Source: Patiria pectinifera (lineage: Eukaryota; Echinodermata; Asteroidea; Valvatida; Asterinidae). From it: a stretch of 64,000 bases of DNA. The first letter of the stretch is position 1. Every line of letters starts with the position of its first letter. The stretch lies in assembly GCA_029964075.1 (NCBI GenBank), contig CM057135.1, positions 18,192,863 through 18,256,862 on the forward strand, read 5' to 3'. This document shows, piece by piece, positions 41,911 to 52,879 of this stretch. A program made the position numbers and the translations under genes. The notes below the pieces were generated by a model. That model made no database searches and had not been told where the DNA came from. It saw only the letters and a list, made by a program, of their open reading frames with translations.

Positions 41911-42115
41911 CTCCGAACTTCAGGACCTTTGCTGAGAACCTCTCCGTTTTCCCCCTCTTTTTGGGGCAGTACACAACGTCTGGCCTCTCGAAATCGAAGT
42001 CAGTGTTGTTCAGCTTTCCGTCCTTTTGGTCAGGATGCTCGACATTCACAGTTTCCACAATGTCAAGTCCCTCATGTCCAAAGTCCAGCAGGGCGAACTT
42101 TTGTTGCGATGACAT
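41911..42115 (-). CDS. Host gene exon 1 with start codon
   Basis: Begins MSSQQKFALLDFGHEGLDIV at 42115 and ends ...SAKVLKFG plus one base before a donor (CGGAG, then GTAGGC) at 41910. 205 nt. The upstream region has no TATA box that I can recognise. The start is chosen because it is the first Met of the frame and the splice phase to exon 2 is right. Probably nuclear, given the downstream acidic linker; function unknown. Confidence 0.6.
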
Positions 42116-42119
42116 TTTT

Positions 42120-42780
42120 GCGATGACACTTAGGCGGTGCAGATCATCAACTCGTGTGGGAAAGGCGCCAAACTTGATTATTTACCTAATCTGATGGGCT
42201 CATGAAGTTCCGATGTTTCAGCAAATGCAGCTGGTAAACAGCACATTTTACATAAGTATAACATACAAAGTACCAACTGCAGACGGCTTTGTTGGCGCGT
42301 AAAAGTTTGGAAGGGTTCATAAATTATAGTTGGTAAATGGCGATCTGTTTATGCACACGTGTAATGACATGACAAGGCACCAACGACAGGAAAATATGTA
42401 CAATACATTGTAGTATGCCGATTCTTGCGTTGCGCAATTGCTTTACAACGTACACTTGATTCACCTTCGAAACAAGGTGAAGGAGATAATCATTCGGTCA
42501 TTATTATTGCTTGTCACTACATGTATGTACGGATTTCGCGCGCGATGTACATGTACATGTAATGCGCGCAATATATGCGAGTACTAGTTCGGGTCGGCCG
42601 CCGCGCTCGACAAGTAGTGGTTGTGGGGCCTGGGGGCATCAAAAACGTAAGAATACTGCACTGATGGACTGCACATCTCGATAAACTATGATTTATCGAG
42701 GCCATGCGACCAAGTAAGATTTAGGCTTTATTGAATTAGCCTACAATGGTAGTGTTCTTATTCCTCCATTACTAGTACTG
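42120..42780. other. Region upstream of the minus-strand gene
   Basis: No coding feature. Contains CpG-richer bits (GCGCGCGATG, GGTCGGCCGCCGCGCTCG) around 42535-42610, compatible with a promoter region of the 42115 gene. Confidence 0.3.
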
Positions 42781-42783
42781 ACC

Positions 42784-42882
42784 TAGCTTGAGTAACTCCA
42801 GCTGACATGTTCCATATTCATTCACATGTAGGCCCTACTTGTGAATGAATTATGAGCATGTCAACTGGAGTTACTCAAGCTA
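42784..42882. mobile_element. 99-bp hairpin, MITE-like
   Basis: TAGCTTGAGTAACTCCAG..GACATG..ATTCATTCACA pairs with TGTGAATGAAT..CATGTC..CTGGAGTTACTCAAGCTA. Nearly the whole length folds back on itself. TAGTACT-like words lie on both sides. Confidence 0.65.
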
Positions 42883-42889
42883 GTACAAA

Positions 42890-44125
42890 AAGTAGTAGTA
42901 GTACTGACCATGGAAGAATAGGGCGATCGGTACCGTACAGTAGCATGTGTGTAGCTAGGCCTAAGTCAGCTAGTCCTACTCATCATAGTGGGCTCCCTAA
43001 AGTGGCGCACTTGGACATTTAAGCCTACCCCGACTTTCCACATCAGTGTTGCCAACTTCTGTGTTGACTGACTTCAAATTCAGTCAGTAAAATACTGGAA
43101 TATTTACCTTATTAATGCTTGCTATTTAATATCTGTGAAACAAAAATTTGGTTTCATGAAATTTCATCCGAAATTTAATAGCGATGGTGTCCGGTAATTG
43201 GGCATACTGACGTGCGCACTCCAATTGAATTATCTCGGAAAATATAAAATTAACATTCAAGAATTTCCGTAAAACTGATTCTGAGAAACCACCATTATCT
43301 TTACTTACATAAACCAAAAGTTTGTCAGCAAATTATTTTCTATTTTTGGGGGGACATTTTCAATATGGGTTCATTTGCACTCAAAATATAATCGGAAAAT
43401 CATGCCGGAATAATGTTTCTACAAACTTTGTATCAGAAATATAAACTCATGATTTATGAATGGAAGTGTTTAGATTAGAACTTCATGAAATTTCACTTAC
43501 TGTAAAATTTCAGTTAAAACTGTGGCTTTATAAAAAAATAAATATTATAAGCTAGGACACGCAAAATTCCAACATTGAAACTCAGACTCGCGTGAAGTAT
43601 TGGCACTTTTACAAGAATTATTGTTCAGCTATTGGCGGTTTTGTTCATAATTTTTTTCACAAAACTTGTAAATATGACATCGACAGTAAACCGGAACGTA
43701 ATGCATTTGTTTTCAGATGACGATGGAGGTAGCAGTTAATGGACGCAGAAAACGCGGCAGTTCTACCTGCATAAGAAGTACTACCTGCATCTTCATGGAA
43801 AAACTCCCCGAACTACTAAATGGAATTTGGAAAAGCCAAGGTACATTAATTGAATTGCTGATCTGATTTTGAATGAAAATTAATAACAATAGAAAGGTGA
43901 GTGCATGAGATGTACTGCTTTACAGAGTCAGCACAGTCAACATGTACTACGGTATTTACCAATTTAAAGGTCCCGAAAATTCAACTTATCATCTTACAAT
44001 GTAGGTGAGAAAAAAAAGACTTTTTTTCTCTTTATGAAGCTAATACCCAATTCTAAACAATATGAATATCAGGTTATGCATACGTGTAGTTAGAAACCCA
44101 TCACACCAAAGGTTGTGCCGAAGGA
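42890..44125. other. No recognisable feature
   Basis: AT-rich unique sequence without supported exons. Short open frames are not backed by splice signals or composition. Confidence 0.4.
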
Positions 44126-44133
44126 CGATATTA

Positions 44134-45180
44134 TACAAATATTGAGTGGCTCAGCGTGGAATGATTTTACCGAGCGATAATATTCCTCCCATTTCACAAT
44201 TTAAAGCCACTCAATGTTTGTTTTATATAACTGACATATAGATCCTTGTCATTTGATATATTTGAACTTTAAGTTCAATACAAACCTGGAGGAAAATGTA
44301 TTTGTCTCTTCCAAACCACCCCTTCACGAAAAATAATGTTTGAACCCAACGCTGTAGCGCTGGCTCTTGGAACAATACGCGCTACGCGCACGCTGAACGC
44401 ACACACCAGCATGCATTTGCACACAAATACCGCGTCATGATCCTAACTGTTGAATAGTATTTCCCCTCCTCATGGGCGGATAGTACTTTTTGAGCCGTGG
44501 CATGAATGGGAGAAATAACGAATGCCACTTGATGTGAGTTCCACCAATCAAATGACTAGCATGTGTATGTCGGTTATATAATATACAAATATTGAGTGGC
44601 TCAGCGTGGAATGGGAAGAATATTATCGCACGGTAAAATCTGGACTTTTCCATTTCACGAGGCGAAGCCGATTGAAATGGAAGCCGAGGAATATTATCGC
44701 AAGGTAAAATCTGGACTTTTCCATTTCACGAGGTAAGCCGAGTGAAATGGAAAAGTCAAGATTTGACCGAGTAATAATATTCCTCCCATTTCACAATTTA
44801 AAGCCACTCATGTTTGTTTTATATAACTGACATATAGATCCTTGTAATTTGATATATTTGAATTTTTATTTCAATACAAAACTGGAGGAAAATGTATTTC
44901 TCTCTTTGAAACCACCCCTTCACGAAAATGTTTGAATCCAACGCTGCAGCGCTTGCTCTTTGGAACAATACGCGCTACGGGCAACGCTGAACGCGTCCAC
45001 GAGCATGCATTTGCACAAAAATACCGGGTCATGATCCTAATATAACTGTTGAATAGTATTTCCCATTCCCCATGGGTGGAAGTACTTTTTGAGCCGCGGC
45101 ATGAATGGGAGCAATAACAAATGCCACGTGATGCGAGTTCCACAAATCAAATGAGAAGGATCTATATGTCGGTTATATAC
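44134..45180. repeat. Tandem pair of ~0.45-0.6 kb units with inverted ends
   Basis: TACAAATATTGAGTGGCTCA starts at 44134 and again at 44584, and the two units align to their ends. TATATAACTGACATATAGATC (44222, 44818) and ATCAAATGA..ATGTCGGTTATATA (44555-44580, 45147-45179) are inverse, so each unit holds a ~360-bp element with terminal inverted repeats. Unit 2 carries an extra ~67-bp internal duplication (GGTAAAATCTGGACTTTTCC twice). Confidence 0.7.
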
Positions 45181-45636
45181 CATCATTTGACTTCTTTCAC
45201 AGTAGCATACTAATGGTGTAATTGCACCACCAATGTCAAAAGAGCCCTAGGCCACCCGTCAGTTCCCCCCCCCCCCTTTTCAAAATTATTTTCCAAGGTC
45301 CAAAACATTGGTGCACGTCCTTGTGCATTACCTAGTGCCCCTTAGGTACAATTTTCTGTAATACATTGTAGATGATAGCATTTCCTGAATGAGGTATATC
45401 ACAGGAGGATTGGTACTGGTATCATCTTCATAACTAATGAGCTTGCAGATAAAAAAAACAATTTTTTGGTCATTAGGGGCCTACCCATGATGTTTCATAC
45501 GTTCAATTAATAATTACAAAGGGATCAATTTACTGACTACATGTACATGGTAGGCACTGTCCCATTTGGTGCTGTATGCAAACCATGCATGAATAATAAG
45601 CGCACAATTTCCACGGTTAGGCCAAAAAAAAATTAG

Positions 45637-45973
45637 TCGGTCTCTGGTCAGCGCGCGCGTCGATTTTAAGCATGCGCGTCGATCTTTTTTTTTCCAAAAT
45701 GTTCCGCGGTAGCTCTAACAGCGCCCTCTATTTCCGCACCTCATCATTTTTTTTTACCAAAGAGCACCAAGGAATGGGAAATTGCACCAAGGCAAATGAT
45801 CGAAAGCACCAAGGCAAATTATGGAGGCCACCAATGTACATGAGGACACCAAAAAAAGCAAAATAGTACCCACCTTGTCTGTCCAATCCAAGCTGAAGAA
45901 AAAAAAAAGGAGAAAAAAAAAAAAAGCTGCGTGGCCGCGTCAATTCCGGAACTTTGGTCTGACCAGAGACCGA
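45637..45973. mobile_element. MITE-like element with TCGGTCTCTGGTCA ends
   Basis: A perfect 14-bp inverted repeat, TCGGTCTCTGGTCA at 45637-45650 and TGACCAGAGACCGA at 45960-45973. CGCGCGCGTCG-type text next to the left end and CGGTCTC-like ends link it to the element at 21607-21958. No coding capacity. Confidence 0.65.
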
Positions 45974-46078
45974 ATATTTTTTCTTTTTGGCTTTATGTGG
46001 ATTTTTTTTTTTGGAAATATGTGCCCATATTCTTTTTCGCAGTCATTATTTTTTCTTTTTTATCCCACTGCTTTGTAG

Positions 46079-46446
46079 AAGTAATAGATTTTCGCCAGAC
46101 AACAATCCTGAGCCCGATAAAGATCTCGAGCCAGACGAAGATCTTGAGTCAAACGACAATCGTGATCCAGATGACTATCCTGATCTAGAGGATGATCCTG
46201 AGCCAGACGATGATGCTGAGCCAGACGATGATCCTGAGCCGTGATGATCCTGAGCCAGGCGATGATCCTGAGCCAGGCGATGATCCTGAGCCAGGCGATG
46301 ATCCTGAGCCAGACGATGATCCTGAGCCAGACGATGATCCTGAGCCAGACGATGATCCTGAGCCAGACGATGATCCTGAGCCAGACGATGATCCTGAGCC
46401 AGACGATGATCCTGAGCCAGAGAGCGATTCTTCAGACAGCAGTCAA
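46079..46446 (+). pseudogene. Acidic-repeat exon (DPEPDD hexapeptide), frame broken
   Basis: A strong acceptor (T-rich tract, CCCACTGCTTTGTAG) and donor (AGTCAA, then GTAAGC) bound 368 nt. In the frame SNRFSPDNNPEPDKDLEPDE it encodes imperfect then perfect D-D-D-P-E-P repeats from an 18-bp unit (GATGATCCTGAGCCAGAC). One unit, near 46238-46243, is 16 bp instead of 18, so the first frame stops (PEP then TGA) while the second continues to ESDSSDSSQ. This could be a decayed exon, a length allele or a sequencing slip. The very acidic product would be disordered; no named family. Confidence 0.45.
46186..46425 (+). repeat. 18-bp minisatellite (GATGATCCTGAGCCAGAC)
   Basis: About 13 units, the later ones identical, three with GGC in place of GAC. 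It lies within the acidic-repeat exon. Confidence 0.9.
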
Positions 46447-46679
46447 GTAAGCTTTAAGGATCTCGGATTACTTAGCCATCAAATACGCAAAGTGTCAGAC
46501 AAACCATATAATATGTGATCCCTTCTATAAAATAATCACTTCTAAAAAGGCCTAACTGATCCATGGATGACAGTTCTATTTGTTGCTGGAATTAAGAAGT
46601 TTGTTATCCCGCCTGGGCGCGTGGAACACAACAAAAAGTACTGTGTCTGCATCTCACATACCACTCATCAACCTTCGGT

Positions 46680-47640
46680 TTTATTAGCTGTTTCGGTGAC
46701 ACACCGAAACAGATCTTGTTTTCGTTAAGATTTTTTTTTTTTTTTTTTTCTTCTCCTTTTTCAGACTTTTTCTCCATAGGTTTAACACACGTTTCTTCCA
46801 CCAATCCACTTTGCCACTTTTTTAAATCCGATTGATTTCAGACTTGGTACATACTTAGACCACCACCCACAGATGGTCCTAGAAGAAATTTGTGATCGTG
46901 ACGTCATCAGGTGTCAGGTTACGTCACATTAAAGATGTATTTTTGCCCATATGTTTTGTACACGTTTTAAAACACTCTAGTTTGGCATCTTCGTACATCC
47001 AATCGACTTTAAACTGAATTTATACTTAGACCACCACCCACAGATGGTCCTAGATGAAATTCGTGATCGTGACGTCATCAAGAGTCAGGTTACGTCACAT
47101 TAAAGATGCATTTTGCCCCATAGAGTTTGTACACGTTTTAAAACGCTCCATTTCGGCACTTTCGTAAATCTGATCGACGCTTGGTACACACTTAGACCAT
47201 CACCCACAGATGGTCCTAGAAGAAATTCGTGACCGTGACGTCATCAGGTGTCGGGTTACGTCACATTAAAGATGCATTTTTCCCCATATGTTTTGTACAT
47301 GTTTTAAAACACTCCACTTTCGCCTCTTTGTAAATCCAATCGACCTCAGACTTGGTACATACTTAGACCAACACCAACAGATGGTCCTAGAAGAAATGTG
47401 TGATCTTGACATCATCAGGTGTAAGGTTACTTTACATTAAAGATGCATTTTTTCCCCATAGGTTTTGTACAAGTTTTTTTTCAAATAATACTTTGGCACT
47501 ATACACCTGTATGTCTGATTGACTTTTCACTTGGCAGATGACATTCGAAGTGACTTCATCAAGTGTTCATCACGTGCACAGAGTATTTAAAATATCCGAA
47601 ACAGCTTGTGTTTGTCCACAAACACATTTCTAGTTTACTT
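46680..47640. repeat. ~170-bp satellite-like array in a larger element
   Basis: CAGATGGTCC occurs at 46871, 47041, 47207 and 47378, periods 170, 166 and 171. Each unit holds CTTAGACCA, GTGACGTCATCA, GTTACGTCACATTAAAGATG and TTTGTACACGTTTTAAAAC. Outer ends CCGAAACAG (46702) and CCGAAACAGCTTGTG (47597) and complementary CACAAAC-type text suggest the array is the body of a larger element. Confidence 0.75.
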
Positions 47641-49880
47641 TTTTATTCTTCAGATTTCATTTTTGTATTGCATCTTTGACATCTCTTTGTTACATACTTT
47701 CACATTAGACAACTGACTGAATTGATATCAAAAGCTTACATAACTTTTAATTTTAAGTTTCACATGCCTTGCAAACTTATTGATCCTTGCGTGTTTTCTA
47801 TTTAAATATTTCAAATTGTAGAGATCTCAAAAAACAGATGTTCATGGATTTTTCCATTGGTGATTCAAATGAAGTGACTAAGCCAAATTATTTAAACCAT
47901 GTCGAAAGGTGATGTTAGAAATAGGTAGCACAGTACATAACTTCTGAAACGACTAAGCATACGTACATTTAGCCCTACAAACATGGCGGTATATGGCTCT
48001 CTTTTAAAATCTGTCTTGCTACAGTCGCCATTACCGCCATGCCCCGGCGCAAGCCGTTAACACCAAGTGTCGACTGCCGAAATCCGAGAAAGTTTGACTC
48101 CAAATATCTTCCGAAATACATAAGACAGAACCCTTTCACATATTCCATCGTGCTCGTTAGATTCTAGTGTTTCATAAATAACGGTCAAACTTACCGAAAT
48201 CGTAAAACACACATGCTTATACATTTGGATCCACATGTGCACTTCTCTCTTTAATCCTTAATGGCAATCGACTTTGTATATAAGTGTAGTCTTTTTAGAT
48301 TTTGAACATCAGATTTGTGATTTGCTTTTGGTCTGGTCTTGATTGGTCGACCATCTATAGAGGACATGCAGGTGACATCATCACATTATGTGACGGGCTA
48401 TATTCGGCGGCAAAGTCAACCATGTTTCAGTATATGGGCTCCGGTGCCATTGAATATGGCGGCGTAATCAGGTCCTCTGTGTAAGCATCTAACAACTAAA
48501 TTGTATTCCCCATTAATTCTACTAAAAGAATTTAAAGCGTAAAATTTAATTACTGAAATTGTTTTGATCCCTCCAGTCAACTGGACTCTTGAACACATGA
48601 CCGAGCCGTTACATGTACATCTCTGATCTAACATTCTATGGTGCTTAACCAAGCATAAATATGCACTACAGTACTAGTGTAAATCATTGAGGTACGCAAT
48701 CCTGGCTAACATTTTTCTATGGCAAATGTCTTATCTCTTAATTTAGTTGTAGTACGTGTACGTAGGTTATTTTCCTTCTGTGGACAGTTCACTCTAACAG
48801 TGTATACGGTTCTTGGGATGTAATTTGGTATGCTCAAATTGACCTTGTTAAGTCCATTGAATGTAAATTTATGACCTGTTAAACAAATAAAGTAAAGCCA
48901 GACAAATTTTATGCAATGAAACATCCCAGACTTTAGTAATTGTCATAGATCCACAAGCTTAAACATGAATCTGCTTCTCCCTGTTAAATTTACCCGTACT
49001 TGAGATTTAAATACCAATAACTAAAGGTGTATTTATCACTATTTATCTATTAAATCAGCTGTTTAATTTTGACTCATTTGAAACTTAAAAACATTGCCTT
49101 ACCTTAAGACTTTGCATAGCAGCCATCTTCGGGGCTGTGTTACCATTGGATTATAGGCAGAGGTAAACATTCTGTGCTTATATACTTTCAAGAATTTGAA
49201 TGACAAAAATGTACCCCGTAGATGGCCACTGCACATAATATCATAGTGGAAAATGACACTTTATTTATCATCAGATTTGAATAGCACAATAAGCTACAAT
49301 AAGTATGGACAACACAGTAATGGATCTGTCTTTATCGGCATCATTTGTGTTTTAATTTGATCACTCCAGCTACTTGTGGATACTTCTGACCAACATGTTC
49401 CTCATGACGTGTTGTGCCTCGCGCCCAACACAACACAAGCGCGTGCCCGAGTAAATGCATACATCACTATCTGCAGTGGCTGCCCGCCATTGTGGAAACT
49501 CATGGAAGAATGTTTGTCAAGATGATGCATATGAAGCTGCCAACTGATTGTTGTGTCTTACCAAATGGAAACTGATACTCAGTTAAGCTTAAATTTTCTT
49601 GAAAACCCTTGTCACTCTTGGCCAAATTACAGTCTTGCAGCAAATGAGGTATCAACATGTAGCTGATTAAATACTCGATCATATTTCTACGTGCCCACTA
49701 TTAATTTGCGTTGGCAACATGCACTTAGCTGTGCGTTTCCAGAAAAGATTATGGAGAATCGACAATTTTTAAATGACGTCCTCATGAGACGATCAGATTT
49801 ATATTTTCTTTATTGCTTTCAGTGAGTGTGGATTTTCTTTTTAGGGGTATTTATTACCATTCAGTTCACCACAATACCAT
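47641..49880. other. No recognisable feature
   Basis: About 2.2 kb of AT-rich sequence with scattered palindromic words (AACAACTAAATTG, GTACGTGTACGTAGG) and no supported exon. Confidence 0.4.
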
Positions 49881-49885
49881 TTACT

Positions 49886-51790
49886 CAAGTAATAAATAAA
49901 AAGAATGAAAATGAATAGAAACTCATATTACTGTTAAGACTGCCATTCAAGAGCCATTTACGTATTTGTTACTAATTCAGGCTGTTACCATTCATCGTTA
50001 CATTACCATTGCAATTATCATATTAAACCATTATGATGTAGCATTTCTATTCAAATTAACAACTAATTTACCATTCACAGTTTGTCACCATTTACTCCAC
50101 CACAGAATACCATTGGCATACCATTCACACAAGCCTGTCAACAACTCGATTATAAAATGTCACCATTGTGATAAACCTTACAACTACCATCAACTTACCA
50201 TACCATATATCATTACATTGCCATCACCATAGAAAACCATTCTGATGTAGCATTACACACCAACCAAACAACTAATTTACCATTCACAGTTGAATTACCA
50301 TTTAATCTATTACAGAATACCACTGAAATACCATACCATATACCATTCATACCAGCAATACCATTAACTTACCACTAGCCACCATTCATGCTGCCATTCA
50401 TCTTCCGTTACCATTGCCATCACCATACAAAACCATTATAATTGATGTGGCATTTCACACTGTTAAAATTGCAACTGAATTTCGAGGTATAGTTCCCTTA
50501 CCACTTAGTCCACCACAGAATACAATCAACATACCACAGCACATCTTACACCAGCAGGTCCATCACTTGTCATTATATCACCATGTGCCATTACCATAGA
50601 AAACAATTCTGACACACCACTGAAATCAACGTTTTAACCATTCATAGTTCTATTACCATTTACTCCACCACAAAATACCATCAACATACTATAGTACACC
50701 ATTCATCTCAGCAATTTACCACTCATAATAAAAAATACCATATATACCACCATACACATACCATTGTTTTACTGCTTACCACCATTCATGCTGTCTATTA
50801 CTGTACATCATGAAGCATATTTCACAGTACCTAAAACAACTGATTTACCATTCATTGTTCCATTACTATTTAGGCCACCACAGAATGCCATTGACATATC
50901 ATAGCAATGATTCACACCAGCAGGTTTACCATTTGTCATTTCATCACCATTTGCCATCACCATAGGAAACCATACTGACACAACATTTGAAACAACTCAT
51001 TTACCATTCATAGTTCTATTACCATTTACCCCACTACAAAATACCATTAACATATCGTAGTACACCACTCACACCAACAAGTTTTTCTCTGGTCATTTTA
51101 TTACCATTCACACTACCATACAGATACCATTAACTTACCATTTAGTCAACCATGTACCATTTAGGTCACCATGACATACCTTAGCACACCAATCACATCA
51201 GCAGTTTACCACTTGTCATTATCTGACCATTAAGATTACCATTAACTTACCATTTAGTCAACCATATACCATTTAGGTCAGCATGACATACCATAGCCCA
51301 CCATTCACATCGGCAGTTTACCACTTGTCGTTATCTGACCATTAAGACTACCACACAAATACCATTAACTTACCATTTAATCAACCATATACCATTTAGG
51401 TCACCATGACATATACCATAGCACACCATTCACATCAGCAATTTACCAATTGCCATTATCTGACCATTAAGACTACCATACAAATACCAGTAACTTACCA
51501 CTTGCCACCATTCAAACTGTCTGAATTACCATTCATCATTTCATTGAAATTGCCATCACCATTTTGATGTAGCATTACCCACCATTCAAAACAATTTATT
51601 TGCCATTCATAGTGCCGTTACCATTTACTTTACCACAGATTTACCACATGTCATTATTTCGCCATTAAGAGTACCATATGCCACCGTTTGCAATGGCTGA
51701 ATTACCATTGATCATTGCACGGCTACCACAGGACACCATTGCTTTACCATTACATACCACTGACATACCACACAATACCACTGAATACCA
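49886..51790 (+). repeat. ACCATT-rich hierarchical array
   Basis: About 1.9 kb in which TACCATT, ACCATTCA, TTACCA and CATCACCATAG words dominate one strand. Within it, 51120-51480 shows three ~118-bp units (CATTAACTTACCATTTAGTC, CCATTTAGGTCACCATGACA, AGCAGTTTACCACTTGTCAT). The earlier part shows a longer unit (TTACCATTCACAGTT, CCACCACAGAATACCAT, AAACCATTCTGATGTAGCAT). It runs without a gap into the Helitron coding region at 51791. Open frames are low-complexity artefacts. Confidence 0.8.
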
Positions 51791-52366
51791 TTGGCCCTTT
51801 TTTGTAAGGGGAATCATCATTTTTGTAAGAAGTTTGAAGATCCTGTAAGTGGAACTTTAGGAGATGAGTGCAATTTATCTGAATTTAACATGATCCCAAT
51901 GAACCGTGCACTAGACGAGACTCTGCAGAGATATTATGCTTGTTTCATATGTTTTCATGAAAACACGTTTGTTGTCATTGCTCAGAATGGAATGTATTAT
52001 ATTTTTGATTCGCATTCTAGAGATCAGCATGGTAATCAGACAAGTGAGGGAAGAAGTTTGCTGAAGTGTGTCTCTACTAGGCAAGATGTTCAAAGGTACT
52101 GTAACGGTTTGACACAATCTATGTCATTGTCTAGTAAGGAACAGTATAAAATTACAGGCATGAATGTTTGGCTAGATGATGAGGTACATGTAGGACAAGA
52201 TGCTGCTAGTATTGCATATTGTAGCATACAGGACAATGGGTCTGTCATTGAGGCTTGTCAGCATGGTACCATTAAACATGATGGAGCTACTTGTAATGCA
52301 AGTTTTAGTCACATCAGTTGTCTGACAGTGTTGCAGAAGATTGTCCAAATAGTGGTCATCAAGTGA
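51791..52366 (+). pseudogene. C76-like (herpes tegument-type) protease segment in Helitron
   Basis: Reads MALFCKGNHHFCKKFEDPVS and later RYYACFICFHENTFVVIAQN followed by GMYYIFDSHSRDQHGNQTSE. The F-D-S-H-S-R-D block plus the preceding hydrophobic strand is the His/Asp part of the peptidase C76-like domain that I recall in large animal Helitrons. The N-terminal catalytic Cys region is either upstream in the repeat or lost. In the family this domain resembles deubiquitinases; its role for the transposon is not known. The frame closes at 52366, before the OTU module, which is in another frame. Confidence 0.55.
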
Positions 52367-52501
52367 CTTCTAGTAATACATGTGATGTTGGTGATGATGT
52401 TGAAATAACTAAAGTGACACGGCTGGATGCGCTTAAATTTGTTCCGTTGAGATACACCACCAAGGTTGGTCTGTGTAGAAAATATGGAATGATGCAAGTA
52501 T

Positions 52502-52870
52502 GTGATGAAGTTCATGACGTGTGTGGAATGTGAAAAAATGGAACGACCTCATGACGTAAGGAAAATCAAAGGTGACGGAAACTGTTTCTTAAGAGCTATA
52601 TCATACGCCATATCAGAAACAGAAGATAACCATATGTGCCTACGGATGGCAGTTGCGAATCACATGTTGAAGCACAGAAGCAAATTTGATTGCATTTTGC
52701 GAGAAGGTTTTAATAATGTGCAGGAGTATGTCATTCAGAACAGATTGTTTGATTCTGGAGTATGGGCTACATAAGTCGAAATTATGGCAATGGCACATAT
52801 GCTTGGTGTTGATATATATACATTTGATGATACAAATAAGTGGTGTATGTTTTCTAAAAAATATTGTCGA
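52502..52870 (+). pseudogene. OTU cysteine protease module in Helitron
   Basis: Contains DVRKIKGDGNCFLRAISYAI, where D-G-N-C carries the catalytic Cys of OTU proteases, then ETEDNHMCLRMAVANHMLKH, and after a gap VEIMAMAHMLGVDIYTFDDT with the W of the final strand. An in-frame TAA stands at 52772-52774 where the family has a codon of the T-x-V-E-I block (GVWAT, stop, VEIMAM), so the module is interrupted. OTU domains are deubiquitinases; in Helitrons they are common riders upstream of Rep. Confidence 0.7.
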
Positions 52871-52879
52871 GGATAGTGG

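Larger units (their letters stand above)
40056..42115 (-). other. Host gene, first two exons (possible BEN-domain-like gene start)
   Basis: Exon 1 (41911-42115) and exon 2 (40056-40237) are joined by a 1.67-kb intron with consistent phase. The encoded N-terminus (FALLDFGHEGLDIVETVNVE, VVYCPKKRGKTERFSAKVLK, FG, then D) is similar in layout to N-terminal segments I recall before BEN domains in invertebrate nuclear proteins (F-A-L-V-D-F-x-x-x-x-x-x-E-I-V ... P-K-K x(5-8) A-K-I-L-x-x-G). No BEN domain itself is visible in the window. The Polinton sits about 1.5 kb downstream on the coding strand, so it may lie inside a later intron of this gene. Confidence 0.4.

Noticed and set aside
49966-50599. 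Frames rich in H, Y, T and I in the ACCATT region
   Set aside because: Low-complexity translation of the repeat words.
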